From NCBI RefSeq assembly GCF_037038585.1, contig NC_092523.1, forward strand, positions 501,001 to 565,000: a DNA stretch of 64,000 nt, read 5' to 3'. Positions 33,425 to 45,900 of this stretch are shown one piece after another. A program made the position numbers and the translations under genes. The notes under the pieces were generated by a model. It saw only the letters and a list, made by a program, of their open reading frames with translations, searched no databases and was not told the DNA's origin. Positions within the stretch are counted from its first letter, which is position 1. The number at the start of each line of letters is the position of its first letter. This DNA comes from Patagioenas fasciata. Taxonomy: Eukaryota > Chordata > Aves > Columbiformes > Columbidae.

Positions 33425-36400
33425 GTACCGGCCGGGGCAATGGAGCGGGACGGGACCGGCGCCGGGGAGACCGCGGCACCGTCCCGGGCCGACGGGGCTG
33501 GGGGAGCCGAGCCGTGCCCGGCACCCGCGAAGCCCGACGGGCCGTGTGGGGACACGCGTGGGGACAGGCCGGGTGCGGGTGGGTTGGCCGTGGGGCGGGG
33601 GTCCGTGGCGGGGCTGCCGGCGCCGCGGAGCGGCACCGGGGCTCGGGGGACTCACGGGCCGGGCTGCGGGGGCCGTGCGGGGTCGCGGTGTCGCTGCCCC
33701 GAAGCCCTGTTTGTCAGGGTGACCGTGCCGTGTCCGTGGGGCGCGGGCCGTGGCTGCCGCGGGTGCTCGCCGCGGGACGCTGGCGGCGTGCGGTGATGGG
33801 CGGTTGTGTGGGGGTGTCGCCTGTGCCGCCTGCCCCGGCGTGACGGGGTGACAGGGTGACAGGGTGTGGGCAGCGCGGTGCTCACGTGCTCGATGGAGGG
33901 GTGCCCAGCAGAGCCGGCAGGTTTGTGGGTGCCGTCTCGGGGCTGTGTAGCCACTCCGTATCCCTGAGCATCCGGTGCGCTGGCTGCAGGACGCTTGTTT
34001 GCTGAGCTGTGGTTTACAAAGGCCGGTGGAGATTCAGGATTTCCATGAAGCTGGAATTTGCTTTAGCCCTTGGAAGAGAGGAGCGATGCAGGGCCGTGAG
34101 GTGTGAGGGCCAGGGGTGCGTTCTGTCTTTGCTGCTGGCCCCGCACCTTCCCAGCCGCTCTCCAGAGCTGCAGGCAGGCAGCTGAGCAGCTCCCCATTGC
34201 TCCAAGCAGGCTGTGTCTCTGCTCCGGGGTGCCTGGGCCCCCCAGACCCACCGCCTGCCCCTCAGCCTGTCTGGGCTGTCGGGACTGTGTGCCTGATGGC
34301 CACAGCGTCTGCACATTCCTCCAGGGTCTTTCCCTCCCGCTGCAGCCGGTTCCTCGCAGGGCTGCCCCTCCAGGGCCCAGGGCAGCCCAGAGCAGGCAAA
34401 CCCCCCAGGGCTGAGGGCCCTGCCGTGTCCTGGGGAAACTGGGTGCTCTTAGGAGCTGCAGAGTGCTGTACTGTGACACGCCTGGGCTTAGAAGGGGACG
34501 GCAGAACAGGGGGACATCAGGTAGCCCAATGGGGATGGACCCGAGTGAGGAGCCCCAGCGAAGCACTCCGTGCTCTGCTGCAGCTGACACCCTGCCAGCC
34601 CTGGGAGCCGGGCTGTGCTGTCACAGCAGTGTCCGTGTCACTGCTGGGCGTGGGGACACGCAGCAGGGCAGTGTGCACAGGCACCCTGCCTTCTGGGCAG
34701 CGAGCTCCCAGCCCGACGGAGGTGGATGGCGCTGGGAGGTGTCACCAAGCCTGCCAGGGTGGCCCGGCTCCTGTGGCGGCCCTGGGCTGTGCTTCTGAGC
34801 CCAGTTCAGCTGCGGAGCCTCTGCTGCCCTCCAGCCCTTGGCTGTGCTCACCCAGAGCTCCGACCCCATCGCGTCCCTGCAGGCAGGAGCTGGTGCCAGC
34901 CCAAGCGGGCTGGGGTGCTGGGGCTCCCCCAGCTTGTGCAGTCCCAGCTCGTGGCTGCCGGGAAGCGGGAGAGTGGAGCGGCCTGTCCACGCAGCCGGGA
35001 TTGCGCAAGGGCCAGCACTGGGCTGTGTGCGCCGGGGCTCTGGGGAGAACGGGAGGGATGGAGCCAGCGCCTGAAGCCATGGGACCCACCAGACCTTCTG
35101 CTGCCCTGAGCGCTGGGGACGTGACCCCGCACTCTCAGGGATGTCCTGGCATGGGTCTCTGCAGAGTGTGACTGTGTCACCCCTTAACCTTCCCAAGGAA
35201 GCATAAACAGAGGGATCTTCTTCCTCCTTGTGCTGGCGGGTTTCCCGGGTCTTTGCTCACTTGTGCTGCTCTTCTCTGAGTCCTTCCAGTTGTCGGAGCC
35301 TGGGCTGCTCCATGTCCCTGTGTCCCCGGCTGCTGCTGAGAGCGCACGTTCCACGGCTGGGCCCTTCCCCGCTGCTGCGGCCCGAGCCGTCGTCCCCGTG
35401 CCACAGGGCTGCCCCGGTTCGCGGCTCGAACACGCGCTGATCAAACGTGCCAGCCCGCCAGGGCTCGTTCATCGGGAGCTGCCCCTTCCCAAGGGCTGTT
35501 CACTGTTCGCTGGGGTTTTGCTGGGATGGGCTAATGTCCCTCTGAGTGCCTGATGGGGGCAGAATGCCGCATCAGATTTGAGCAGCCCTGGAGAGACAGA
35601 AAAGGGTGTCCTGGGGGCCGCAGGAGCCCCCGTCACTGCTGGGACAGGCAGAGAGGTGGGGCTGTGCGGGACCAGGGCGAGCGATCCCGTGGCTCCTGCT
35701 CCGCGCGGGGCTGCACCAAAGGGTCCCTGCGCTGGGGCCGCGCGGGGCTGGGGCCGGGGTGCCGCGGGGTTCCAGCCCCGCAGGGTGCTCAGCCGCCTGC
35801 TGCCAGCGCCAGCTGTGTCCCCAGCCAGAGGTGGCTCGGGGCCCCGCGCACGCCCGGCTGGGACATTCCTGAGGTTTCGTGGGCAGCGGCAGGGCCCTGG
35901 GATGCTCTCCGGCTCCCACGCCCAGGGCTCGGCTGGGCCAGCCCGTCCTCCGGGGCCCTTTCCTCTTGCAGCCCGAGTGCTGCTGTGTCCGAGCCTGCTC
36001 ACACAGCGCGGCAGACACGTTCGGCACGGCATGGCACAGGCCAATGGCTCCGGCGGGAGCCCCAGACCAGAGGAGACTGTCCCTGGCTGCCGGGCGCGGG
36101 GGCGGGAGGGACCGTGCCCAGCTCCTGTCCGAGGCGCGCGGTGGCAGCAGCCAAGGGACGTGCCGGACATCCCGTCCCTGTCCCAGGTGGTTCCTGGCCC
36201 CTGCCCCTCCCGCAGGTGCTGGCTGTCCCCAGGCTCTCTGTACCTCTGCCCCGTGCCCTCTCCAGGGGAAGCACCGGCACTCATGTCCTCCCACTGTGCT
36301 GCCGGTGGCACCAAGTGTCCCACGTGCTGATGGGGTGGGAGCCGTCACCCTGTGGGACCCTTGCACTCAGAGAACAGCCCGCAGGGGCTGGGCAGAGGCG

Positions 36401-37384
36401 TGCGCCTTCCCCAGACAGAGAAATCTCTCGTGGGACCTGTGCTGGTTGATCAGCCCCTCCAGGGTAGAGGGACCCCCCTGCGTTTGTCTGTCCCAGCCGG
36501 AGCCCCAGCCCAGGCACAGATCTTGTGCCGTCTGGCTGTGCCAGGACCGCAGTGCCGTGAGCCGGTGCCGTCAGGCGGCGGCAGGGCTGGCCAGCCGGAC
36601 GGACGGGGCCGCAGGCTGGCACCGGGAGATGCTGCACACGGGTCGGCCCCATCGCCGACCCGCAGAGCTGTGGGGCAGGGACGGCCCTGCTGAGCTGGCG
36701 CTGCAGACGGGACCCACGGCAGCGTGGGGAAGTCAGGCAGCCTTACACGGCTGGGGAAGAGCAAATGTGCTGCTTGCGTTTCAGAAAGTGGAAAAAGTGA
36801 TCTAGACAATGAGAGCCCTGTTAGCCTGACCTCCCTGGCACAAGGACTCGGAGCATGTTCCGAGAGGGAGATCGTGCAGGAACAGGGCAGCGGCTCACGC
36901 TGCATCCCGGGGAGCCGGTGCGGCCAGCCCGACGGCTGCTGGCGCTGCGCTGGGAAGTGCGGTGGTGAGGGGCAGGAGCTGAGGACGGGCTGAGCAGCAC
37001 GGGCAGGGGAAGCGCAGGGGGGTGAGGGACACTGGAGCCTGAACGCAGGAACGCCATGACCTGCGAGAAGAGTGCCAGCAAGCTGGGCTTAACACAGAAC
37101 GCCACGGCATCAGTTTGGGCACGTTCAGAAGTGACTGCAGGACGGTGAGGAAGAGAAATCCACAGTGGTCTTTTCAATGCTGAAGTTGCGGTGGCTGAGC
37201 CGCGAGTGACAGAGCAGGGGCGGGCGGGACATCGCTGCCCTGTCCCGGCACTCCGGCCGCTGCTGTAGGGGTTGGGGCCCTCGCCCTCTCCCACCGCTGT
37301 GGCACCAGGACAGGGCTGCTCTCCCCGCAGCGGCTCTGCTGGCTGCACCTGTGCTGGCCACGGCGCCGGGACCGCGGGCGCGTG

Positions 37385-37512
37385 TGGGGCTGTGGGACCG
37401 CAGACACGCGTGGGCTGTGGGACCGCGGGCACGTGTGGGGCTGTGGGACCGCGGGCTCGTGTGGGGCTGTGGGACCGCGGGCACGTGTGGGGCTGTGGGA
37501 CCGCGGGCACGT
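37385..37512 (+). repeat. 25-bp minisatellite in LOXL3 intron 1
   Basis: Five copies of a unit containing GGGCTGTGGGACCGCGGGC followed by ACGTGTG. Confidence 0.9.
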
Positions 37513-37889
37513 GTGGGGCTGCCCCACGTCGCTGCAGGACTGGGGCTGAGACCTCGCGTCAGGCCGAGCGGCGATGCTGGGGATCCAGACTGAGCGTGCT
37601 GGATCCCGGAGGTCACGCTGCTGGGCTCGCTCGGGCATGGTGCTCTGCCGTGCAAAGCCTGAGCAGTTTCTCTGGTGCTGTGCTCTGATCTCGGGTCCTG
37701 TGTGCTTCGTTCCTCAATGCACGTGCTTGAATTTCCCCTGCGGTCAGGGACACGGCTCCGTGATGCCGTCCGCCCGTCTGTCCGGCTCTGCGTCCGCCCC
37801 CCTGCTGTTGCAGACGTTTTTCCTCCTCCAGACGGGGATTTGCTTGGGAAGGCCGGTGATCCTCACCAGAGAGCCCGCTCAACGGTGAC

Positions 37890-38110
37890 TTCCCTCTTGT
37901 AGCCACATTTTATTTCCAGCAGGTGACCAGCTTTAATCCACTTAGCAGAAGGTGCACTGATTTTTTGAGTGCTAATTATTCATTAAAAGGTGGTGCAAGA
38001 TGAATCGAATGCCTTGCGGTCTCAGCCTGTTTTATCAACACAGTTACTCCAATTAACCGAGCCTGTGATCTCATAAAAGGTCACAGCAGGTTCCTGACAC
38101 GGGCTGTTTC
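37890..38110. promoter_or_regulatory. A/T-rich block in LOXL3 intron 1, possible enhancer
   Basis: About 220 bases of sharply lower GC content inside very GC-rich DNA, without repeat structure. It includes TGAGTGCTAATTATTCATTA and a TAAT-type homeodomain core. Such islands are often conserved non-coding elements. Function is inferred from composition alone. Confidence 0.3.
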
Positions 38111-39199
38111 TGCAGAGCTCTGCAGACCGGCGATAATTGTGCCGCTGTCCCTCGGTGCAACCCGCCCGGGCCTGCCGGCCGCATCGCCAGGGGCAATCTC
38201 GCCCCCTCGCTGGCGAAGCTTTGGTGCTCTGGTGCCTGCAGCTCTCACGCTCTCCCAAACTGTGTTACGACTGGCGCCAGAGGGCCCAAGCTTTGATAAT
38301 GCTTCGTTTGGGCAGGGAGGTGTCCCCTCGGTGGGGGTGGGCAGAATGAGAGGTGTCTGTGACTGCTGTGCGATGTGAGCTCGTCCCTTTGCTGCCCTCC
38401 AGACAGCGCAGCGTGTCCTGCCCCGCCAGCCCAGGGGCTGGGTGGCCCGTGGCGCCCGTCCCCCTGCCCCCGCCATCACGGGCTGATTAAAAGGCTCAGC
38501 AGAGTGCTTCCCGCTGCCTGCCCACAAACAGGTCCCTGCTGGGCCTTGTTTTGTCTGCGCGGTGCCAGCGCCGGCGGCTGGGGCGCGGGGAGCCCGGGGC
38601 CAGGGCCAGCACCCGGGGCTGCCGTCCCCATCAGCACCGCGGTGTCCCCCGTGCCCCGGCTGTGACAGGGGAGCAGGACCTGGGTGTGAGTGCAGGGGCT
38701 GCTCTCGGGGTGGGGGCGTGGGGCGCAGAGGTGCCCCTGCGGGCCTGTCCCGGGGTCTCCCTCGCACCACTGAGGGGACCGGCTGCCGGGTGAGCTGCGG
38801 CTGCGGTGGCGAAGGGCAGGCTGGGCGCCGGTGCTGGGCGAGCCCTGGAGCGGGGCTGTGCCTGGGCTGCCGCAGCACCCGTGGGGTTACACGGGAACGG
38901 CGCAGGGGCAGGCGGGTCCCAGAGAAGTGTTTGCACCGGTGTTTGCCATGGGACTGGTGCAGAAGTACCGCATCTCCCTCGGGCGTTCAGGGAGCCGCAG
39001 GTGTTGTTGCAAGGCTGGAGGGGAGCCGCACAGGGCGGAACACGAAGCGCTCGAGCCGCCTGGCTCCAGGCAGCAGCAGGAGCGTGGGCTGGCAGCCCCT
39101 CACTGCCGGCAGCCCTCGCGTGGCTCCTGGTGGTCAGGTTCTGGTGGATTCAGCTCCCAGCTGGGCTTCCCCTGCTCCAGCTCCCGCTGCCCCGGCAGC

Positions 39200-39645
39200 C
39201 GGTCTCCCTCTGCTCCAGCTGCCTGTCCGGGGTGACACCCACCCCTGTGCTCCAGCTGCCTGTCCGGGGTGACACCCACCCCTGTGCTCCAGCTGCCTCT
39301 CGGGGTGACACCACCCCTGTGCTCCCGCTGCCTGTCTGGGGTGACACCCACCCCTGTGCTCCAGCTGCCTGTCCGGGGTGACACCCACCCCTGTGCTCCA
39401 GCTGCCTGTCTGGGGTGACACCACCCCTGTGCTCCAGCTGCCTGTCCGGGGTGACACCCACCCCTGTGCTCCAGCTGCCTCTCGGGGTGACACCACCCCT
39501 GTGCTCCAGCTGCCTGTCCGGGGTGACACCCACCCCTGTGCTCCAGCTGCCTCTCGGGGTGACACCACCCCTGTGCTCCAGCTGCCTGTCTGGGGTGACA
39601 CCACCCCTGTGCTCCAGCTGCCTCTCGGGGTGACACCCACCCCTC
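39200..39645 (+). repeat. 35 to 38-bp minisatellite just upstream of LOXL3 coding exon 1
   Basis: About twelve copies of two unit types, one with CTGCCTGTCCGGGGTGACAC and one shortened to CTGCCTCTCGGGGTGACAC, each with a CACCCCTGTGCTCCAG part. It ends about 270 bases before the coding exon. Confidence 0.95.
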
Positions 39646-39924
39646 GGCCCGGCTGCCCGCGCTGCCCTTTGGCGCAGGAGCTGCAGCCCCGCGGTGCGGG
39701 GGATGTCAGAGCGGCTGCTGGCAGAGGGTGCGGGGTGCCGGGGGGACCAGGGAAGCTCTGGCCGATGGCCGCGGGGGGCGCAGGGCTGGGGTGGGGGCAC
39801 AGGGCAGAGCTGGGTGCGAGCAGGGGTTTAACCAGCATGGGTCTGGGTCGAGGGAGCCGGTGTTTTGCACAGCGCGTCCATCCCGCGTACCCCGACCCTT
39901 TGTGCCCTTGCAGAGCCGGCTGCC

Positions 39925-42900
39925 ATGAGGAGCTGCGGCGCGTGGGCAGGCCGGGAGCTGCTGGTGCTGCTGAGCAGCATGTGGCTCTGCACCGCCCAGC
40001 CCACCCCCCCGGGCCCCACGCGCAGCCCCGCGCCCCCGCTCAAGTTCCGCCTGGCCGGGTACCCACGCAAGCACAACGAGGGCCGTGTCGAGGTCTTCTA
40101 CAACGACGAGTGGGGAACCATCTGTGACGACGACTTCACGCTGGCCAACGCGCACGTGCTGTGCCGGCACCTTGGCTTCGTGGCTGCCACCGGCTGGGCC
40201 CACAGCGCCAAGTACGGCAAAGGCGTCGGTAAGAGGGGGCAGTGGGCGCAGCCTGGCTGTGGCAGCATGTTGGCACACTGCTGGGGGCGGTGCGTGTGCC
40301 ATGGTGGGTTTGCATGCGTGTGTGTGTCACGGCAGGTTTGTGTGCACGGGTGTGTGTCACGGCAGGTTTGCATGCACGGGTGTGTGCCACAGCGGGTTTG
40401 TGTGCACGGGTGCGTGTCACGGCGGGTTTGTGTGCACGGTGGTGGTGGGAGGGCTGCAGAGGTGCCGCAGGCTGTGCCGCAGCTGAGGGGCTGCACAGAC
40501 CCCAGGGCGCATGTTGTGAGGGGCTTTGTGCCTGGCGGAGCAGCCCTGTGGGGAGGTGGGAGCTCCTCACCTGCAGATTGCTCGGGGCTCTGGCGTTTCA
40601 CCAGCCCCAGCTTCGTGCCGCGGAGCGGCTGCCCCCAGCCCAGCACCCGCACTCTTGCTGCGCACGGTGTGGTCCCCGGCTGTGCCCACGGGCGCCCCAT
40701 GGTCACCCCCTGTCCCTGTGCCTGGGCTTGGCACCCTTCACCGTGACCCTGGTGTCTGGCAGGGCGAATCTGGCTGGACAACCTGAACTGCGCTGGAGGT
40801 GAGAAGGGCGTCGGGGATTGTAAACACCGGGGCTGGGGGAACAGCGACTGCAGCCATGAGGAAGATGCGGGCATCATCTGCAAGGACGAGCGCATCCCAG
40901 GCTTCAAGGACTCCAACGTCATCGAGGTGAGCAGGCTGCTGGCCAGGGTCCCACAGAGCCAGCTGCCGGAAGCCGTGCCGCGGGGCGGCCCAGGCGTGGG
41001 GCAGCCCGGCTGCGGGTGCAGCGCGAGCCCGGGCCGCCCTGTGCCCGCAGGCAGAGCAGAGCCACGTGGAGGAGGTCCGGCTGCGGCCCGTGGTGTCCGG
41101 CGCCCGCAGGCAGCTGCCTGTGACCGAGGGCATCGTGGAGGTGCGGTACAAGGACGGCTGGGCGCAGATCTGCGACCAGGGCTGGGACAGCCGCAACAGC
41201 CGCGTCGTCTGCGGCATGATGGGCTTCCCCGCGGAGAAGAAGGTCAACAGAAACTTCTACAAGTGAGTGGGGCCGGCAGGGAGCCCGTGGGGCTGGGGTG
41301 TCAGAGCAGAGCTGGGACGCAGGGCTGGGGCAGAGCTGGGGACGGTGCCAGGGACGTGGGGCAGAGCTGGGGGACAGCAGGGGCCCATGCTGTGGGGTGT
41401 TGTGACTCCCCAGCAGCCCTCCCCTCCCGGCTGCTTGCCAGTCCGAGCCCCAGCTGGCCGTGTGGGCACTGGCCAACCAAACCAGGAGGCCACAGCGTGG
41501 CTGGGGGCCGTGCCCCCCCTGCTCCGTGTGCTCCTGCAGAGGCCACTCGAGGCAGCGCTGCCGCTGCTGGCGGTGCTGGTGGCCCCCATGTGTCCTGCGG
41601 CTGGAGTGTGGGGTCCCCGGGCCGAGGGGAGGTTTGTGCTGAGCCGGGCAGGGATGCTCTGGCAGTGCCGTGGCCCGAATGAGGGCCCTGGGGTGTGGGC
41701 ACGGACACGCCGTCCATGGTGTGGTGCCTGGCACGGCGCCCAGCACCGCACACACCCTGACCGGGCAGGCGGGCACTGCTCCGCAGGCGGCTGAGACGCG
41801 CGGCCGGGATGAAGGGCCGGAGCGCCAGGCCGGGCAGCAGGCACAGCAGGTAAGGGGCCGGGGCGCCCCGTCTGCTGAGCCCTCGGCAGAGCCGGGCTGC
41901 CCGGCCCCGCGGTCGCTGCCATCACAGCGGATCCTGGCGCAGATGGATCCGGATGGAGCAGACTGCAGCTGGGGCTGTGCTGGACAGGCAGGGCGAACCC
42001 ACCGCAGCGGGACCTGCCTGTGCGCGCCAGGGTCCCCGTCCCCCATGAGAGACAACCTTCCTCTGGGGCCGCCGCGCACGGGCAGGAGTCCTGGCACAGG
42101 GGTCACTGCGGGCAGGATCCCGGGGCCACAGGGTGTCCTGTGCTGTGGCCCCACGGGGACCAGGAGGCCTTGGCGCGGAGCTGTCTCAGCTGCAGGATGG
42201 GAAGGGGCTGCTCTCTGCAGAAAGCAGCGGTGGGGAGCGGTAGAGGCTGCGCGCTGCTGCATCCCCACGGGCGGGCTGGCGCAGGAGCACAGGCTCAGCG
42301 GGGCTGCTGGAGCTGGGCATGGAGCCGCAGGTCTTGTCCTGAGCACTGTGTCTGTTTTCTGTCGTGCTCTTCCCTGCGGTGATGGGCAGAGCCGGGCTGT
42401 GGCTCCCGGCAGCCCCGTGCTCCTGGGTCTCGCGGGGCTGTGTGGGCTGACACCAACCCACCACCGCCAGCGGGGCCAGGTGCCAGGCCTGGTTTTGCCT
42501 TGTCCCTTGGCGGGTGTCCGTCCCCTGCCCTGTTTTGGGGCGCTCAGCTCTTCACTCTCTGTGGTCCCTGGGGTCTTGGCCGGGCTCAGCATCCTCCCCC
42601 ACCGCGGGAAGCAAAGCATTTGGGTGTGTTGGGACCAAATCTGCACCACGTGTGCTGGGTCCTGAGCAGCCTCCTTGGCCCCAGCATGTGGCCGGGAGCT
42701 GCCCTGGCCCACAGCCCCTGCAGCGAGCGTCACCGTGTCCCGTGGCACGGGGACCGTACCCGCCTGCGCTGCTCGCTCGTGCTGCGCTTGCTGTGCGTCC
42801 TGCGCCCCGGGAGCACGGGCAGTGACGTTGTCTGGTGTTTGCACAGGGACACGGGCACACCTCACTGGTACCCGGCAGATCGAATCGTTGCCGCTGGTGT

Positions 42901-45900
42901 TTGATCTGCTGCGTGACAAGGCAGCACGGATGTCGCTGCATCCGGCAGAGTTTCCTGGTGGGATGTGGGCAGGAAACCGCATCATTGCTGCGGACGGCAG
43001 TTGTGTCGCATTGCTGGCAGCAGATGATGCTGCTGCACCTATGTATGACACCGAGGGGACGTGCATGAGTCTCCCCGGGGGACCGATGTGCCCATTTCAG
43101 TCCACAGTGAAAGCTGGGGGGCTGTGCTCCCCGTGCCACTGCAGCCGGCCGAGGTGACAGCCTGGGGCTCTGAGCTCCTTGACGGGTGTTTTCTGTTTTC
43201 CAGGCTGGCCAACAAATCTCAGCCTAAACAAAAGCACAGGGAGGACGTAGGGTTCAAGAAGAGGTAAATGGCTCGGTGCAGAGCCTGAGTGGCAGGAGCC
43301 CCGCTCGGTCGCACCAGAGCTGTGTGTGTCCCCGGGACGTGGCGCAGGCAGCTGGCGCGGGATGGGTGTCCCACGCACCGCGTGTCCCTCCGCGGGGCAG
43401 GGCGAGGGGCAGGGACAGGGGGCGCAGCGCGGCAGGGTGGCCGTCGGCACCTGCGCTGCCGGCTGTGCGCTGCGCCTCAGGCTCCTCTCTCCTCGCAGGC
43501 TCTTCATGGAGCGGCAGCAGCTCAACTACCGCCTGCACTCGGTGTCCTGCATGGGCACAGAGGTTCACCTCTCCATGTGCACCTTCGAGTTCTACCGCGG
43601 CAATGCCTCGGCCGCCTGCGCAGCCGGCACGCCAGCCGTCGTCAGCTGCGTGCCCGGGCCCCTCTTTGCCACCGGCAACGGGCACAAGAAGAAGCAGCGG
43701 CAGCAGCAGCAGGGCCAGGTGAGCCCCGGGAGGGGACCCGCAGCTGCCCCTGTCCCCCTGCAGGGCTTGTCCCCCGCACTGTCCCTGAGGGTGGGTATGC
43801 ACGTCCCTGGGTGACCAGCTCCTGGAGCAGGAGGTGGGGACAGTGTCGTGTCCCATCACATGGCAGGAGCCACGGCCAGCAATCTGTGTGCACATGTTGT
43901 GCCACAGCACGCCGTGCTGCGCTGCGCTGTGCCACTCAGCACCACACCGTGCCGTGCTGCGCCGTGCCGTGCCGTGCTGTCCATACCCCTGACCCCGCTC
44001 CCCGCAGCCGCGGCTCCGGCTGAAGGGCGGCGCGAAGGTGGGCGAGGGCCGCGTCGAGGTGCTCAAGAGCAGCGAGTGGGGCACGATCTGCGACGACCGC
44101 TGGAACCTGCTGTCGGCCAGCGTGGTGTGCCGCGAGCTGGGCTTCGGCAGCGCCAGGGAGGCCCTCACTGGCGCACGCATGGGCCAAGGTGAGGTGCTGG
44201 GGCGTGGGACCAGGCTCCTGGGGCTGTGCATGGGGCTCTGCCGGGCTGGGGGGGCCACGGCCGGGTGTGTCCCTTGGGTGCCTGGTCACACGTGGTGTGG
44301 GGTGTCCCCAAGCATCCCCAGGGACCGCAGGCACTCAGCCGTGCTGCCCGTGGCAGCAGCTGTGGGGCCAGGAGTGCCTGGGCCCCTTGGTGTGCGCTGG
44401 GGAGCCGCGGCAGCCACGAGGACAGGCTGGCTGTGGCTGTCCCCATGTCCCTGTGTCCTGAGCCCCACTGTCCCCCGGCAGGGACGGGGCCCATCCACAT
44501 GAACGAGGTGCAGTGCCTGGGCACCGAGAAGTCCCTGTGGAGCTGCCCCTTCAAGAACATCACGCAGGAGGACTGCAAGCACACGGAGGATGCGGCCGTC
44601 CGCTGCAACGTCCCCTACATGGGCTACGAGAACCTGGTGCGCAGCACGGGGAGCTGGGGAGGGCCCGGGGGCCTGCGTGGGAGGGCCCGGAATCTCTCAC
44701 CCAGTGCACCCCACGCGTTCTGCCTGGTCTGGGGCAGGGGCTGCCCTGGGAGCTTGGGGGCTCGCGGGGGTGAGTCCCAGGGTGCCGTGTGAGGCCGTGG
44801 GGCTCGGGGGTCCCTGTGGGCTGATGGGGGGCTGCTCTCCCTGCTGCCGGCCCGTGCCAGCTCTGCGGCACAACCGGAAAAAAATCACCATGGACCAACC
44901 CAGAGAGATTTTTTTACTGATGATGAAATGAGCAAATGGATCCACGTGGTGCTGTTTGCCCTGGTCTGTCATTTCATCCACTTCGGGCTTTTTAATCATT
45001 TTTAACTCTCCCACACCTGTCATTTCTGAAATGAGACTGCCATTTCAAAATGAACCACTTTCCCTGCTTTGGTGAGACAATTCCCAAGCCCACAAGTGGT
45101 TTCTTGGCCCCAAACCCTGCAGTTTTGGTCAGCGACCAAAGCTGCCGCCGCTGCGGGCCGGGGCTGGGCAGGCCGGTCCCGGGGACGCGGCCCGGCGGGG
45201 GCTCCGCTGTGCTGACAGTGGTGCTGCTGCTGCCTCTCTCCGCAGATTCGGCTGAGCGGGGGCCGGAGCCGCTTCGAGGGGCGGGTCGAGGTGGCGGTGG
45301 GGGCTGCGGACGGGGAGCAGCCGCGCTGGGGTCTGGTCTGCGGCGAAGGCTGGGGCACGCTGGAGGCCATGGTGGCCTGTCGCCAGCTGGGGCTGGGCTT
45401 CGCTAACCACGGCTTACAAGTAGGTGCCAGCGCCAGCTTGGCTAGGGCAGCAAGCCGGCACCAGCACTGCTCCGCACACGGATGGGACAGGGACAGGGAC
45501 GTGGATGGGGCTGGGACAGGCACAGGGACGGGACGGGACGGGGCTGGGCTGGACGCGGCGCGGTGCAGGGTGCTGGCTCACGGCCCCAGGGTTTCTGCAG
45601 ATCCGCCTGGCCGGCGGGAGGACGGCGTTCGAGGGCCGTGTGGAGGTGAAGCGAGGCAGTAAGTGGGGCACGGTGTGCAGCGATGGCTGGACCACCAAGG
45701 AGGCCATGGTGGCCTGTCGCCAGCTTGGCCTGGGCTACTCCCTGCATGCGGTGACGGTAGGTGCCGGCGGGGAGGCCCCGGGGACGCCCCGGCGAGCACA
45801 GGCACGGGTGCTTCCCCAACAGTGGGGGGGCTGTGCGGGGCAGGACGGGACCCTCGGGACGCGGGGCAGCCGGGGTACGTGGGCAGGGCTGTGCGGGGGC

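Larger units (their letters stand above)
33425..39913 (+). other. LOXL3 intron 1 (5' UTR intron)
   Basis: About 6.5 kb of mostly unique GC-rich sequence. It holds three marked items listed separately (arrays at 37385 and 39200, an A/T-rich block at 37890). A small part at 36780-36880 vaguely resembles CR1 but is too short to call. No coding exon of any gene was recognised. Confidence 0.6.

Noticed and set aside
36780-36880. CR1 ORF2-like phrase (GTTAGCCTGACCTCC)
   Set aside because: Too short and isolated to assign; no further CR1 sequence on either side.
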